Part shown: positions 1 to 10,100 of the stretch, piece by piece
How the letters are laid out: the number at the start of each line of letters is the position of its first letter
How positions within the stretch are numbered: the first letter of the stretch is position 1
DNA from: Chitinophaga pinensis
GTDB lineage: Bacteria > Bacteroidota > Bacteroidia > Chitinophagales > Chitinophagaceae
Length of the DNA: 59,828 nucleotides
NCBI GenBank assembly: GCA_943333125.1
Contig: CALQSB010000016.1
Coordinates: 1 to 59,828, forward strand
Reading direction: 5' to 3'
The notes under the pieces: generated by a model
The model's input: only the letters and a program-made list of their open reading frames with translations
Told to the model about the DNA's origin: nothing
Databases searched by the model: none
Made by a program: the position numbers and the translations under genes

Positions 1-980
1 GTTTCACCCAAACCTGAGCATATCGCCTGAGTACCGCTGATTACCGCAGTAGGACGAGCATTAAGCGCTATCGTTGCACTGCCGGTTAAATCTCCAGCCT
101 GTGCAGCACATGTTGTTCCGCTGTTAACCAACGTAGCCACTGTGTATGTAGTTGACACCGTTGGGTTGGTTACCGTTATATTAACGCTACCAGTACCGTT
201 TCCACTGAATGCCTGACCGTTACTCAATGTTCCACTCCATGAACCCGTTGTAGTAACTAATACCTGCAATGTAGTTGTTGGTGGTATTGTTCCTGCGCAA
301 TAAGAAGCTCCGCCGCTGATAACAGCAGTAGGACGCGGGTTAATTGTTAAATGCAAAGTATCTACTGAAACACAACCATTAGTGTTGGTGTACTGATAAG
401 TGTAGTTACCGGATGTATTATACGTTACCCCGTTCCAGTTATAAGAGCCACAGGCTATTTGCGACACGCTGTTATTTGTAACCTCATTCACCGTAACCGA
501 TACCAAATCACTTGATATCCTTGATGGATTGCTTGATACAACCCTTGCTATATAACCGCTGCCACCGGCAACAGCAGGCAAGGTTGCTGTAATATTACCT
601 GAAACCAATGAAGTGGTTGAACCAATCGTTACCGCATTAGCAAAACTACCATTGGCATCACTTAACTGTACGATAAAACTATTGGCTGCATCCACATAGC
701 CTGCAGCAGTAAACGGAACAGTTATGTTTGTGCCTGCACAAGCTGTAGCCTGCGCAATACCCACCCGCAAATCAATCTCGGGTTGTTGCTGGCCTTGGGT
801 AAGTTGTTGGTTATTGGCAGAGAGCTTTGTATTGAAAGTCTCTCCTGTTGTATAACTCAAACTTACACCGCCGCCTGTAGCCCTGCCCCCAGCCGTAGCT
901 GTTACACGAGGACTAAGCGATTGCCCAAAGCCTGTAGAGGCGATGAGCAAAAGCAGTATGAGTGTTTTGATTTTTTTCAT
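1..980 (-). CDS. Partial large surface/adhesin-like protein, N-terminal part only
   Basis: The frame is open from an ATG at 980 to the window edge, giving 326 residues without a stop. It starts MKKIKTLILLLLIAS, a clear signal peptide with likely cleavage after GFGQ. A domain with the phrase SYTTGE...LTQGQQQPE follows, which is typical of the N-terminus of large secreted Bacteroidota proteins. Next come two or three Thr/Ser/Asn-rich beta-sandwich-like modules with paired phrases (RPTAVISGGASYCAG and RPTAVISGTQAICSG). Such modules belong to the PKD/Ig-like repeat proteins often exported by type IX secretion. The C-terminal sorting domain would lie outside the window, so the export route is inferred. 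It lies 54 bp downstream of the next adhesin gene on the same strand and may be cotranscribed with it. Confidence 0.75.
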   Translation of the reverse strand, partial: MKKIKTLILLLLIASTGFGQSLSPRVTATAGGRATGGGVSLSYTTGETFNTKLSANNQQLTQGQQQPEIDLRVGIAQATACAGTNITVPFTAAGYVDAANSFIVQLSDANGSFANAVTIGSTTSLVSGNITATLPAVAGGSGYIARVVSSNPSRISSDLVSVTVNEVTNNSVSQIACGSYNWNGVTYNTSGNYTYQYTNTNGCVSVDTLHLTINPRPTAVISGGASYCAGTIPPTTTLQVLVTTTGSWSGTLSNGQAFSGNGTGSVNITVTNPTVSTTYTVATLVNSGTTCAAQAGDLTGSATIALNARPTAVISGTQAICSGLGE

Positions 981-1034
981 TTTTCTTTTTTTGAGTGTTG
1001 AAACAATGTTTTATTAATCAGACAAAACGAATGA

Positions 1035-4000
1035 TTAAAACACTCTGATAATTTTAGCTGCAGTTGCACTGGTAAATACCAGACGGAAACGACCAATATT
1101 AGCTATCGATACAGTTAGGGTATTGGTACCTGTTATCACCGGAGCGATAGCTGTAATACCTGTGCCTAATACAATCGTAACTGTTTGAGCTCCGGAAACG
1201 TTGTCTACTGTGAACTCTAGTTGTGTTCCTCTGCTTACAGTACCTAAAGCCGTAGCAATGGCAGTGGCTGTTGGTAAAGTAATAATTGTTACTGCAGCGC
1301 TGGTAGAAGTAATATATCCTGAAATGATATTATCTGCAGTTGCGGTAGCAGTGGCATTTATTGCAGCATTGGTTGGGTTAAAGCTAATTAAGTTGCCTCC
1401 TACGATTGCATTACCAGTTGTTTTTAAAGCTCTTGTTGATACACTATCTGCACGTGCTGTTCCTGTTGCTTTAAATGCTCTTGTTGATACACTATCTGCG
1501 CCTGCAGTACCTGTTGCTCTTAATCCTTTTGTTGTAACACTGTCCGTTGCTCTGAAACCGGCACCTGTGTAAGTACCACTTGTGTTTACAGTAGTAACAT
1601 CGGTATTACCCAATTGAATTTTATTGCTAGCATCTACAACTGCATTTGCTCCTATGGCAGTTGAATTATTTAGATTTCCTGCGGCTACTCCAGAATTATC
1701 ACCAATAGCTGTGTTGTTTTGACCGGATTCATTGTTATACATTGAAAGGTGTCCTATAGCTATGTTGGAACTTCCCGCATCGTTATATAACAATGCTGCA
1801 CTTCCAATTCCAACATTATAGGATCCGGTAGTGTTAAAGAGAAGCGCTCCATGGCCTAGAGCCGTATTTTGTTGACCTGTTGTATTGTACTGTAATGACT
1901 GATCTCCAAAAGCAGCATTGTATGCCCCAGTTGTATTATCTACCATTGAATTATTACCAACTGAAGTATTATTTATACCTGTGGTATTGTTTCCCAAACC
2001 ATTACCAACAAGAACACTAAAGGAATTATCACCTGTTCCTTTTCCTGCCTTTACTCCTTGAATATTGATGTCATTAGTAAATGATTTGTCTCCGCCAAAT
2101 GTTTGCGCACTTGATGTAACAATACCACCATTGGTACCATCAGCTGGCGCCAAACTTAACACGCCTGAAGATATGGTACCACCATTAGCTGTAGATGAAG
2201 CGCCAATAGTTCCCATTGTTGTTGCCACAGTCCCCGCAGAAGTAGAACCATCCGCCATCAAATATTGTGAAGATGTTCCACCCGCTTTCACAAAACTGTT
2301 GGCGGTTGCTGTTCCTGTTGCTCTAAAACCTTTTGTTGTAACACTATCCGTTGCTCTGAAACCTAATGCAACTGCACTATCTGCAAATGTTTTCTTACCG
2401 GCAAATGTTTGCGCACTTGATGTAACAATACCACCATTGGTACCATCAGCTGGCGCCAAACTTAACACGCCTGAAGAGATGGTAGCACCATTAGCTGTAG
2501 ATGAAGCGCCAATAGTTCCCATAGTAGTAGCTACCGTTCCTGCAGAAGTAGAACCATCCGCCATCAAATATTGTGATGAAGTACCACCTGCTTTTACAAA
2601 GCCGGCACCCGTATAAGTACCGCTTGTATTTACTGATGTAACAGATGTATTTCCTAATTGAATTTTGTTGCTGGCATTAACTATGGCTCCATTGCCTATG
2701 GCAGTGGCATTTGTTAAAGTACCAGTTGATACATCTGCATTATATCCCAATGCTGTATTGTTTGAACCCGTTGTATTACTAAGAAGTGCCCCATACCCGT
2801 TTGCAGTATTTGAATTACCCGTATTATAAAGAAGTGATTGATACCCATATGCTGAGTTATTACCACCTGTGGTATTATAAAGAAGTGAATAATGCCCATA
2901 TGCTGAGTTATTACCACCTGTGGTATTAAAAATAAGTGATCGATACCCATATGATGAGTTATTACCACCTGTGGTATTATAAAAAAGTGCTTGAGAACCA
3001 ACTGAAGTATTATTTATACCTGTGGTATTGTTTCCCAAACCATTACCAACAAGAACACTAGAGGAATTACTCCCTGTTCCTTTTCCTGCCCTCACTCCTT
3101 GAATATTGATGTCATTTGTAAATGATTTGTCTCCGCCAAATGTTTGTGCACTTGAGGTAACAATACCGCCATTGGTACCATCAGCCGGCGTTAAACTTAA
3201 TACACCCGAAGTAATAGTACCACCATTAGCTGTAGATGAAGCGCCGATAGCTCCCATCGTCGTAGCCACCGTTCCGGCAGAGGTAGAACCATCCGCCATC
3301 AAATATTGAGATGAGTTACCACCAGCTTTTACAAAACTGTTGGCGGTTGCTGTACCCGTTGCTCTGAATCCTTTTGTTGTAACACTGTCAGTTGCTCTGA
3401 AGCCAAATGCAACAGCACTATCTGCAAAAGTTTTCTTACCACCAAATGTTTGCGCACTTGAAGTAACAATACCACCGTTAGTGCCATCAGCTGGCGTTAA
3501 ACTTAATACACCCGAAGTAATGGTAGCACCATTAGCTGTTGATGATACACCAATTGATCCCATCGAGGTTGAAGATCCACCGGTAGAAGTAGAACCATCG
3601 GCCATTAAATATTCTGTATTAGTGCCATTCGGTGTTTTAAAACCGGCACCTGTATAAGTGCCGCTTGTGTTTACTGAAGTAACATCTGTATTACCCAATT
3701 GTATTTTATTGCTTTCATCTACAATAGCTTCAAAGCCAATAGCTGTCGCGTTGGTTAAATCTCCAGATGCAACATTGGCTTTAACTCCCAATCCTGTATT
3801 TTTATCTCCTGTTGTGTTATAACCTAGTGAAAATACCCCTACCGCTGTATTTAAACCACCTGTTGTTGTTCCGTCAAGACTTTTATATCCAATACCAGTG
3901 TTATTGCCAATTGTATTGCCGAGTCTGGTCATGGCGTTAGCCCCTAATGCAGTATTGTAGCTGCTTGAGCTTCCATTTGGATCTCCTGCCAAAGCAGCCC

Positions 4001-5513
4001 CTCCTACTGCAGTATTACTTACCCCGTGGGTATTAATCATTGAATATGTTCCTATGGCAATAGAATAATTTGATAATCCGGCGTTTAATGCCATTGGTCC
4101 TATGGCAATATTTGACCCCGAATTATTTTCTCCAATGGTTAAACCATTAATTGTTCCTGATAGTTTTACATTTCCAGCCACATCCAACTTTTCAGTTGGC
4201 GCATCAGTACCAATTCCTACATTACCTGAGTTGGTATTGTGAATATGGTCGGCATTATCTGCTGTAGTCACAAAATTGGATTGCACATTACCAATTTGTG
4301 TTTGCAGATTTGTAATGCCTGTGGTGTTTGTTTGTACTTGTCCCTGCAAATTATCTACTCCGTTTTGCAGCATGGTTGTCTGAGCTTGTAAATTATTTTC
4401 TGCAGTTGTCGCTCTTACATTTTCAGCTGCAATTTGAGAGGAAAGTTGTGTAACTGTTGCGTCTAACGCAGCTGTGGTTGTATAACCAGACAAATCAGGT
4501 CCAATAGAAGTAGAACCATCCGCCATTAAATATTCATTGGTCTGGCCGCCAGCTTTTACAAAACTATTGGCCATCATGCTTTGGTTAGATTTTATGTTTC
4601 CAGTTACATCAAGCTGCTCTGTTGGAGATTGATTTCCAATCCCAACTTTGCCTACAGGATTGATAATCATACGGTATGGATAACCACCGTTTGGTTCTTG
4701 CTCAGCTGTTTGATCATAAAAAGCTAAATCACCTTGTTGTCTTGTGAATATTTGATACTCACGGGTTGATACCAAAGCTACACCCGCATTACCACTTTCA
4801 ATTCTTAAACTATTTTCTCTGTCACCACCAACAATATTCAAAAGCGCTGACGGACTATTGGTTCCAATCCCCATTCTACCTGATAAATTTATTTGAGCCG
4901 GTGGGGGAAAAAATGGACTCATTGGATCCCATGGCGCCTGCTCAACATTTAATGTGCCATTAATTGTAGCACTCTGGCGCACTTTTAAATTACCATTCAC
5001 ATCTAATTTCTCAGTTGGCGCATCGGTACCAATTCCTACATTTCCAGAGTTAACGTTAGAAATATTATTAGGATCAGCTGTGGTTGTTTGAAACACAGAA
5101 GGCGCAGCAGCACTGCTACCCGCATATAAAGCATAAGGAACACTCATCATTTGTGTGGTGCCCATATCAGCAAAATTAGTTCCACCGGTTACATCCAATT
5201 CTACCTGTGTAAATTTGGCACCAGAACCCCAGTTTATATCGGCTAATGTTCCTGATGAAGTTCCACCACCAATATTTACACTAAACAAACCCAAGGCATC
5301 GGTTGTTACCGCATGAGTTTCTGAATAAACAACAGCTCCATTTGCGCTTCCATCATGTATGCTGAAACGTAAGGAGATGGGTTGGTTTTTAATTAAGTTG
5401 CCGGCATTGTCTCTTGCCACCGCTTGGTATGGTATACCCTGAGGTGCTTGAGCATTTGCCACTTGAATGGTTGTAATTACGATAAGTGTTAGTAACAGGT
5501 AGAACTTTTTCAT
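1035..5513 (-). CDS. Giant repetitive surface fibre/adhesin-like protein (YadA-head-like repeats)
   Basis: This 1492-residue protein has a signal peptide (1-22, ending ANAQ). An N-terminal domain of about 110 residues (APQGIPYQAVARDNAGNLI) follows, common in Bacteroidota surface proteins. Four or so VGIGTDAPTEKLDV phrases recall tail-fibre and trimeric-adhesin sequences. Near 350-415 there is a Gln/Ala/Thr-rich coiled-coil-like stretch. The body carries many NTAIG/NTSVG-type short repeats like the left-handed beta-roll heads of trimeric autotransporters, each series closing with a KIQLGNT-SVNTSGTYTGAGF phrase. Two blocks of about 347 residues are near copies. The last 100 residues are a unique beta-rich domain. 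No C-terminal membrane anchor was recognised. Exact role (adhesin, sheath or matrix protein) is unknown. Confidence 0.8.
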   Translation of the reverse strand: MKKFYLLLTLIVITTIQVANAQAPQGIPYQAVARDNAGNLIKNQPISLRFSIHDGSANGAVVYSETHAVTTDALGLFSVNIGGGTSSGTLADINWGSGAKFTQVELDVTGGTNFADMGTTQMMSVPYALYAGSSAAAPSVFQTTTADPNNISNVNSGNVGIGTDAPTEKLDVNGNLKVRQSATINGTLNVEQAPWDPMSPFFPPPAQINLSGRMGIGTNSPSALLNIVGGDRENSLRIESGNAGVALVSTREYQIFTRQQGDLAFYDQTAEQEPNGGYPYRMIINPVGKVGIGNQSPTEQLDVTGNIKSNQSMMANSFVKAGGQTNEYLMADGSTSIGPDLSGYTTTAALDATVTQLSSQIAAENVRATTAENNLQAQTTMLQNGVDNLQGQVQTNTTGITNLQTQIGNVQSNFVTTADNADHIHNTNSGNVGIGTDAPTEKLDVAGNVKLSGTINGLTIGENNSGSNIAIGPMALNAGLSNYSIAIGTYSMINTHGVSNTAVGGAALAGDPNGSSSSYNTALGANAMTRLGNTIGNNTGIGYKSLDGTTTGGLNTAVGVFSLGYNTTGDKNTGLGVKANVASGDLTNATAIGFEAIVDESNKIQLGNTDVTSVNTSGTYTGAGFKTPNGTNTEYLMADGSTSTGGSSTSMGSIGVSSTANGATITSGVLSLTPADGTNGGIVTSSAQTFGGKKTFADSAVAFGFRATDSVTTKGFRATGTATANSFVKAGGNSSQYLMADGSTSAGTVATTMGAIGASSTANGGTITSGVLSLTPADGTNGGIVTSSAQTFGGDKSFTNDINIQGVRAGKGTGSNSSSVLVGNGLGNNTTGINNTSVGSQALFYNTTGGNNSSYGYRSLIFNTTGGNNSAYGHYSLLYNTTGGNNSAYGYQSLLYNTGNSNTANGYGALLSNTTGSNNTALGYNADVSTGTLTNATAIGNGAIVNASNKIQLGNTSVTSVNTSGTYTGAGFVKAGGTSSQYLMADGSTSAGTVATTMGTIGASSTANGATISSGVLSLAPADGTNGGIVTSSAQTFAGKKTFADSAVALGFRATDSVTTKGFRATGTATANSFVKAGGTSSQYLMADGSTSAGTVATTMGTIGASSTANGGTISSGVLSLAPADGTNGGIVTSSAQTFGGDKSFTNDINIQGVKAGKGTGDNSFSVLVGNGLGNNTTGINNTSVGNNSMVDNTTGAYNAAFGDQSLQYNTTGQQNTALGHGALLFNTTGSYNVGIGSAALLYNDAGSSNIAIGHLSMYNNESGQNNTAIGDNSGVAAGNLNNSTAIGANAVVDASNKIQLGNTDVTTVNTSGTYTGAGFRATDSVTTKGLRATGTAGADSVSTRAFKATGTARADSVSTRALKTTGNAIVGGNLISFNPTNAAINATATATADNIISGYITSTSAAVTIITLPTATAIATALGTVSRGTQLEFTVDNVSGAQTVTIVLGTGITAIAPVITGTNTLTVSIANIGRFRLVFTSATAAKIIRVF
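2041..3690 (-). repeat. Long internal direct repeat of the adhesin gene, period about 1041 bp
   Basis: Sequence from about 2041 recurs from about 3082 with few differences over roughly 600 bp. It encodes the NDINIQGV-AGKGTG block, the SAQTFGGDKSFTND phrase and the SSQYLMADGSTSAGT phrase. A shorter copy of the SAQTF-GKKTFADSAVA part also occurs within each block. The offset is a multiple of three, so unequal exchange between the blocks would keep the reading frame and change protein length. Confidence 0.75.
2820..3001 (-). repeat. 51-bp (17-residue) tandem repeat in the adhesin
   Basis: About three and a half tandem units of 51 bp encode TTGGNNSAYGHYSLLYN and close variants, flanked by more diverged 16- to 17-residue units. 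Neighbouring units differ at only a few bases, much less than the outer units, which suggests recent expansion. Confidence 0.8.
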
Positions 5514-5775
5514 TTTTTCTTTTTTTTATTTATTTGAACGCTTGAACTTTTTGAAATCATTAAAACTTTTGAACAGTATGAACCCATTGAACACTTTGAA
5601 GAGATTATCCGAATAGTTAGCAATGGTGTTTTACCGACATAAGTAAATTTTGATAAAGTAGTTTTTTAGGGTAAGGATTAAAATGCTTTCCATTTTAAAA
5701 ACAGATGCAAGAGTATAACATAAAAAAAGTCTTTACAAATAAATGGGATTAAAGGGCAAAAGTTTGGGGTGAAAG

Positions 5776-5804
5776 AGCCCCCTCAGTCCCCCAAAGGGGG
5801 AAGT
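5776..5804 (-). repeat. REP-like GC-rich palindrome, copy A
   Basis: On the minus strand it reads CAACTTCCCCCTTTGGGGG followed by ACTGAGGGGGCT. Related copies are at 6165-6197 and 13047-13078, with a half copy near 45497-45517. The CCCCC-GGGGG core folds into a short hairpin and stands out sharply from the AT-rich background. Confidence 0.75.
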
Positions 5805-5861
5805 TGTTGTTTGTAATTTGTTTCAAAGGTTCTAAAAGTTCAATGGGTTCAAAAGGTTACT

Positions 5862-5898
5862 TAAAAAAGAAGAGCCCACCAGTAATTGGCAGACTCTT
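5862..5898 (-). terminator. Rho-independent terminator downstream of the LytTR regulator
   Basis: On the minus strand AAGAGTCTGCCA and TGGTGGGCTCTT form a 12-bp stem (with three G-U pairs in RNA) around the loop ATTAC. A C and six T residues follow. The position fits the end of the sensor kinase/zinc ribbon/regulator transcript. Confidence 0.8.
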
Positions 5899-5951
5899 GC
5901 TATGATTTGAAAATTTGGTAATTGGTTAATTTGGTAATTCTTACGACTAGA

Positions 5952-6160
5952 TCAGAGATCTTCTTCGGCATCAACCAGCGAAGCGTATTAAAACATTAAA
6001 CCAATGAAATGATTTAAACCTTTAAACGAAAGACTTTCTTGCAACTCAGTCAGAGACCTTCAACACCATCAACCAGCAAAGCGACTTAAACCATTAAACC
6101 AATGAAATGATTTAAACCTTCCAACCAGCAAAGTTCTTATGAATATCTCGGAGATCTTCA
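5952..6160. repeat. Imperfect direct repeat, about 100-bp spacing, plus a partial third copy
   Basis: The block 5952-6022 (CAGAGATCTTC...CATCAACCAGCGAAGCG...CATTAAACCAATGAAATGA) recurs at 6051-6120. A shorter third copy follows (CCAACCAGCAAAG, then GGAGATCTTCATC) up to about 6160. No reading frame is preserved, so this is intergenic duplication. Confidence 0.7.
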
Positions 6161-6163
6161 TCC

Positions 6164-6895
6164 TCAACTTCCCCCTTCGGGGGACCGAGGGGGCTCCATC
6201 TTCTCCACCAACTCCAGTTTCTGCTTCGAAGTGATTGCAAATTTGGTATCAGCAACAACAACCTGATCGGTTTCTATTTTTTTAATAAAAGAATGATTGA
6301 TGATGACAGAACGATTGATTCTGGTGAAATCATTTTCGGGCAATTTTTTCAGCATTTCCGAAAGTGTTGACCTCGTTACAAATGGCTTTCCGGAGATGAG
6401 TTGCACCGAAACATAGTTGTCATTGCTTTCGATAAATACAATATCTCTTATTTTTAGGCTAACGTAATCATAACCTGTTCTTATGAGCAAATTTTCTTTT
6501 TTTGACCCCTCGTTGTAGTTTTCATAATAGTTGGAAATGGCAATTTCTATCGAGGCAAACAAATCATCTTTTGTAAACGGTTTCAATAGATACGCGTTGG
6601 GCTTTACTAATTTAGCCCGCTGCAATGTTGTGATATCGCTGTTCGCCGTTAAAAAAATAATAGGAAGATTATAATTGGCTCTTACATATTCTGCTACATC
6701 AATTCCATCTTTTTGACCACCCAGGTTAATATCAAGCAACAATAAATGTGGCTGCTCATTTTCAATCATTTCCAATGCAGCAGCATAATTGGAAGCCGGT
6801 TCAGCTACTGAATATTTCAGTTTTTTCAATGTGCTGATAATAGTCGCCGCTATAATCATCTCATCTTCCACAACACCAATTTTTACTCTGAGCAT
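6164..6895 (-). CDS. LytTR-family response regulator
   Basis: This 243-residue protein has an N-terminal receiver domain (acidic E10/D11, phospho-acceptor D55 in LLLLDINLGG, T83, K105). A C-terminal LytTR DNA-binding domain spans about 135-233 (FIESNDNYVSV, TRINRSVIINHSFI). It is a transcription factor controlled by phosphorylation. The sensor kinase encoded 280 bp upstream on the same strand is the obvious partner, with a small zinc-ribbon gene between. The final residues PPRSPEGGS and the stop codon are made by a REP-like palindrome (6165-6197), so the natural C-terminus has probably been replaced by repeat sequence just after the LytTR domain. A terminator follows at 5862-5898. Confidence 0.93.
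   Translation of the reverse strand: MLRVKIGVVEDEMIIAATIISTLKKLKYSVAEPASNYAAALEMIENEQPHLLLLDINLGGQKDGIDVAEYVRANYNLPIIFLTANSDITTLQRAKLVKPNAYLLKPFTKDDLFASIEIAISNYYENYNEGSKKENLLIRTGYDYVSLKIRDIVFIESNDNYVSVQLISGKPFVTRSTLSEMLKKLPENDFTRINRSVIINHSFIKKIETDQVVVADTKFAITSKQKLELVEKMEPPRSPEGGS
6165..6197 (+). repeat. REP-like GC-rich palindrome, copy B, overlapping the end of a gene
   Basis: Reads CAACTTCCCCCTTCGGGGG then ACCGAGGGGGCTCC on the plus strand, matching copies A and C. It supplies the last codons and the stop of the LytTR regulator. Confidence 0.8.
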
Positions 6896-6900
6896 AAACT

Positions 6901-7101
6901 TTATCTTTCTCTAATGTACAGTTCTTTTTTACATTCTTCGCACTGAAAACGTTTGGCATTTTTTAAATCGCTATTGAAAACACCCAGCAGTTTTGAAGAA
7001 AATGATTTCGGCAACTCCTGCATCAATCCATTGCATATCTTACATCGCAAGGTTGTTGTAAGTTCTTTTTCCGGTATTTGATCAATGTTGAATAATGACA
7101 C
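6901..7101 (-). CDS. Small zinc-ribbon-like protein between kinase and regulator
   Basis: A 66-residue protein with two CxxC pairs (C20-x2-C23 in LRCKICNGLM, and C54-x2-C57 in FQCEECKKEL) spaced as in a treble-clef or zinc-ribbon fold. It has no signal peptide, so it is probably cytoplasmic. It ends 5 bp before the start of the LytTR regulator and begins about 75 bp after the kinase stop, so it very likely shares their transcript. I do not recognise a named family. It could be a small metal-binding or nucleic-acid-binding accessory of the two-component system. Good codon structure, start and tight spacing support a real gene. Confidence 0.65.
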   Translation of the reverse strand: MSLFNIDQIPEKELTTTLRCKICNGLMQELPKSFSSKLLGVFNSDLKNAKRFQCEECKKELYIRER

Positions 7102-7177
7102 ATGTCAAAGTAATTCTAAATATTTTATATAAACAATTTTTTGGGATGAACCTGCCATTTTCTGGGATAAAGCACAT

Positions 7178-10100
7178 TTAGTTTTCAATTTTCCTTAAAG
7201 CACTGTTTTTGAATTGAATGATAAATGTGCTCCCGTTTTCAAAAACAAATTCAGCCTTTCCAGAAAGTTGTTTGGCCAATCCTCCAATCAAATTGATACC
7301 AAGAGTTTTGGCATGGTTGAAGTCGGGAAGTTCTTTTATGCCGGGTCCATTGTCATGATATGTTAGTGTGTATTTTCCTTTTTCATTTTCAACTAAGGAA
7401 ATATCAACTGTGGCCATGTTCTGATTTACAAAAGCATATTTATAAGAATTGGTCAGCAGTTCATTTACAATTAAACCTAAAGGTACTGCCGTGTCAATAT
7501 CAATGTAGGTTTTATCAAAATGTATCGTCAGTGCAATGTTTCTATTTTTGCTTTCATACAATTCTGCAATCTGATTAAACAAATCACGTAAAAAGGATTT
7601 GAATTCTATGTTACCCAGATCTTTGTTCTGATATAAATTTTGATGAATCAAGGCAATGCTACTGACACGACTTTGACCTTCATTAAAAGCATCAATCACT
7701 AATGGGTCTTTTAATTCTTCTTTTTGTAATTGCAACAATCCTGTGATGACCTGCAGATTGTTTTTCACGCGGTGATGAATTTCTTTCAACAACATTTCTC
7801 TTTCTTCCAAAGCTTCAGATAAACTGTTCGTTCTTTTTTGAACCAAATTTTCAAGTCTTGCTTTGTCCTTCTCTAGTTTTTTCGTTCTGAAAAAATAAAT
7901 AAGAACAAACAATATCAACATTCCAAAAAAGGACGTAACCCAAAACCATGTATGTTCATAAAACGGTTTCAAAACTTTTATTGGAATCAGAATCTCTTTG
8001 TCACTCCAATTGCCGGATTCCAATTGCGCCTTGATTCGCAACTTGAATTTTCCATAAGGCAAGCTGCTGATCCGAATCACGGCTTCATTCAAATAGCTCC
8101 AATCATTATCAATTCCATCTATTCGATAAGCATAACGATGTGTACGGTTCTGATAATCCAATAATGAAAAAGATACCGAGAGAAATTTATCTCCTACATT
8201 CATGATGATTTCATTATTCAGTTTTAATTCATCGGCAACATCTTCAATGGAATCTTTCGCTGATGAAAATTTAGAAATACCTACCATTTGAAGGGGAACA
8301 AAGGTTTCTTTTGTATTTAAATTCAATGTGGCAGGATCAAAAACATCAATTCCATTCAAGCCGCCAAAATACATTTTACCTTGTTCGTCTTTATAAGAGG
8401 AAATACGATTGAATTCAATGTTAGTGATTCCGTCTTTGGTGCGGTATATTTTTGTAGAGAAATTTTTCTTATCAAATCTTACCAATCCATTGTAACTGCT
8501 GATCCATAAATGATTTGAATTATCTTCTTCAATTCGATACAAGATATTATCCGGCAATCCGTTTTCTACTGTAAACTTTTTGAAATTTTCCGCTGCCATT
8601 GGATGTTGAGTGTTCCATCTCCATCTGATTAATCCTTCTCCATTCGTCGCCACCCAAGCAATACCTTCTTTGTCTTCATATAAATCGTAAATACCAGTAA
8701 AGGGTAGACGCGCATCAACTTGCTGTTGCTCCTTACTATAATAATTATAAACAACACAATGGTCATTGATGAAATAAATACCGTTTTCTGCCACGGCAAT
8801 CCAGCCTTTTGTTTTTGTTTTGATGATTCGATACACATTCAAAGGCAACGGAATGTTTTTTAGCGCGTAGTGTATAACATCGGTATCGCCAGTAATCGTA
8901 TTGTATTTTACAATATTTGAGGTACCACCAATTAAGATCAAACTATCGGAAAAATCACTAAGAGACCAGTTTTCACTAATATTGGGAAGTGGTACTGTTT
9001 TTTTTGTTTGTTCGGTAATCGGATTAAAAATCAACATTGGATTGCCTGCAATATAAAGCAGGTCGCTTTTTTTCAAAATGATTGCGCCAGTAACGTTGTT
9101 GAATCTTTTTTCAACCGCATCTTTTACAATCAATCCATAGTTAAGCATGGCATATATTTTTTCACCTGTCTTATTTTGTTCTACATAAATAGACCTTACC
9201 GAATTATTGATTTCCAAATTGTTTTGTAAGTTGGAAAAGACATGCCCGAATTGATTTCGTCTGATATTTACCTGATAAATTCCTTTCTCCGTACAAAACC
9301 AGTAATTACCCAATCGGTCTTTGAAATAATTACCAATACCAAAGTCCGATGACTTGGATTGGGTAGCGGAATTATAAACCTCCAGCCATTCATTGTCAGT
9401 GAATAAATAATAATTGTTATTGGAATTCTTGAACAATTGAGTCTGTCCGTAAAAATTTACCGGACTTAGATTTGATTTTACCATTGAATTCGTGAAAGCA
9501 GACGTATACTGGTTTCCTAATGAATCTATAATAAGAAATGTCCCGGAAGTTACATCATTAAGAATAATCTGTTTGCTGTCTGTGATAGAACAAGGTTGAA
9601 ACTTGGATTTGTCGAACGTAAAAATTGTATCAGGGTATATGCAATAATCTGGATGACTACGTTCAAAATCATGAATCAGTATGCAGTCATTGGCGGCGCT
9701 CAAATTAGACGAAACGGAAATTGGCCCCATGCTGTTCTTTCCTGACTCAAGAAAATCTTTGCGGAGTTTGAATGAGGAATTTTTTCCGTACTGCCATAAT
9801 TTTGAATACTGGTCTGTTAAAAAAAATATACTTCCCAGTTCATCATGAATCATCCTATTTATCTGTTCGGCTTTAAACGGCATCTTGGGTAATGCCTCCA
9901 TAACTTTAATAGACTTATACTGGTTTAAATCGAGGGCCTGGATATTATTAATTTTATATGCCGAACCATCGTTTTTTATAGATTGAATAAACAAATGATT
10001 ATTGGCATCTAATGAAATTCCTGTGATTGTATTAGAAAACAGTGGTGAATTTTGAGTGTTATAAGTTTTAAAATTATTACCATCATATCTGCAAAGTCCG

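Larger units (their letters stand above)
5514..6163. other. Repeat-rich gene-free stretch between adhesin and LytTR regulator
   Basis: No convincing gene was found. The stretch holds TTGAAC-type short repeats (about 5530-5605 and 5823-5857), a REP-like GC-rich palindrome (5776-5804), a terminator (5862-5898) and an imperfect 100-bp direct repeat (about 5952-6160). The adhesin promoter should lie within the first 150 bases but no clear box was seen. Confidence 0.6.

Noticed and set aside
2714-3001. Open frames in other frames of the adhesin gene, such as a 95-residue repetitive one
   Set aside because: They arise from the 51-bp repeat read in the wrong frame; the long adhesin frame explains the region.
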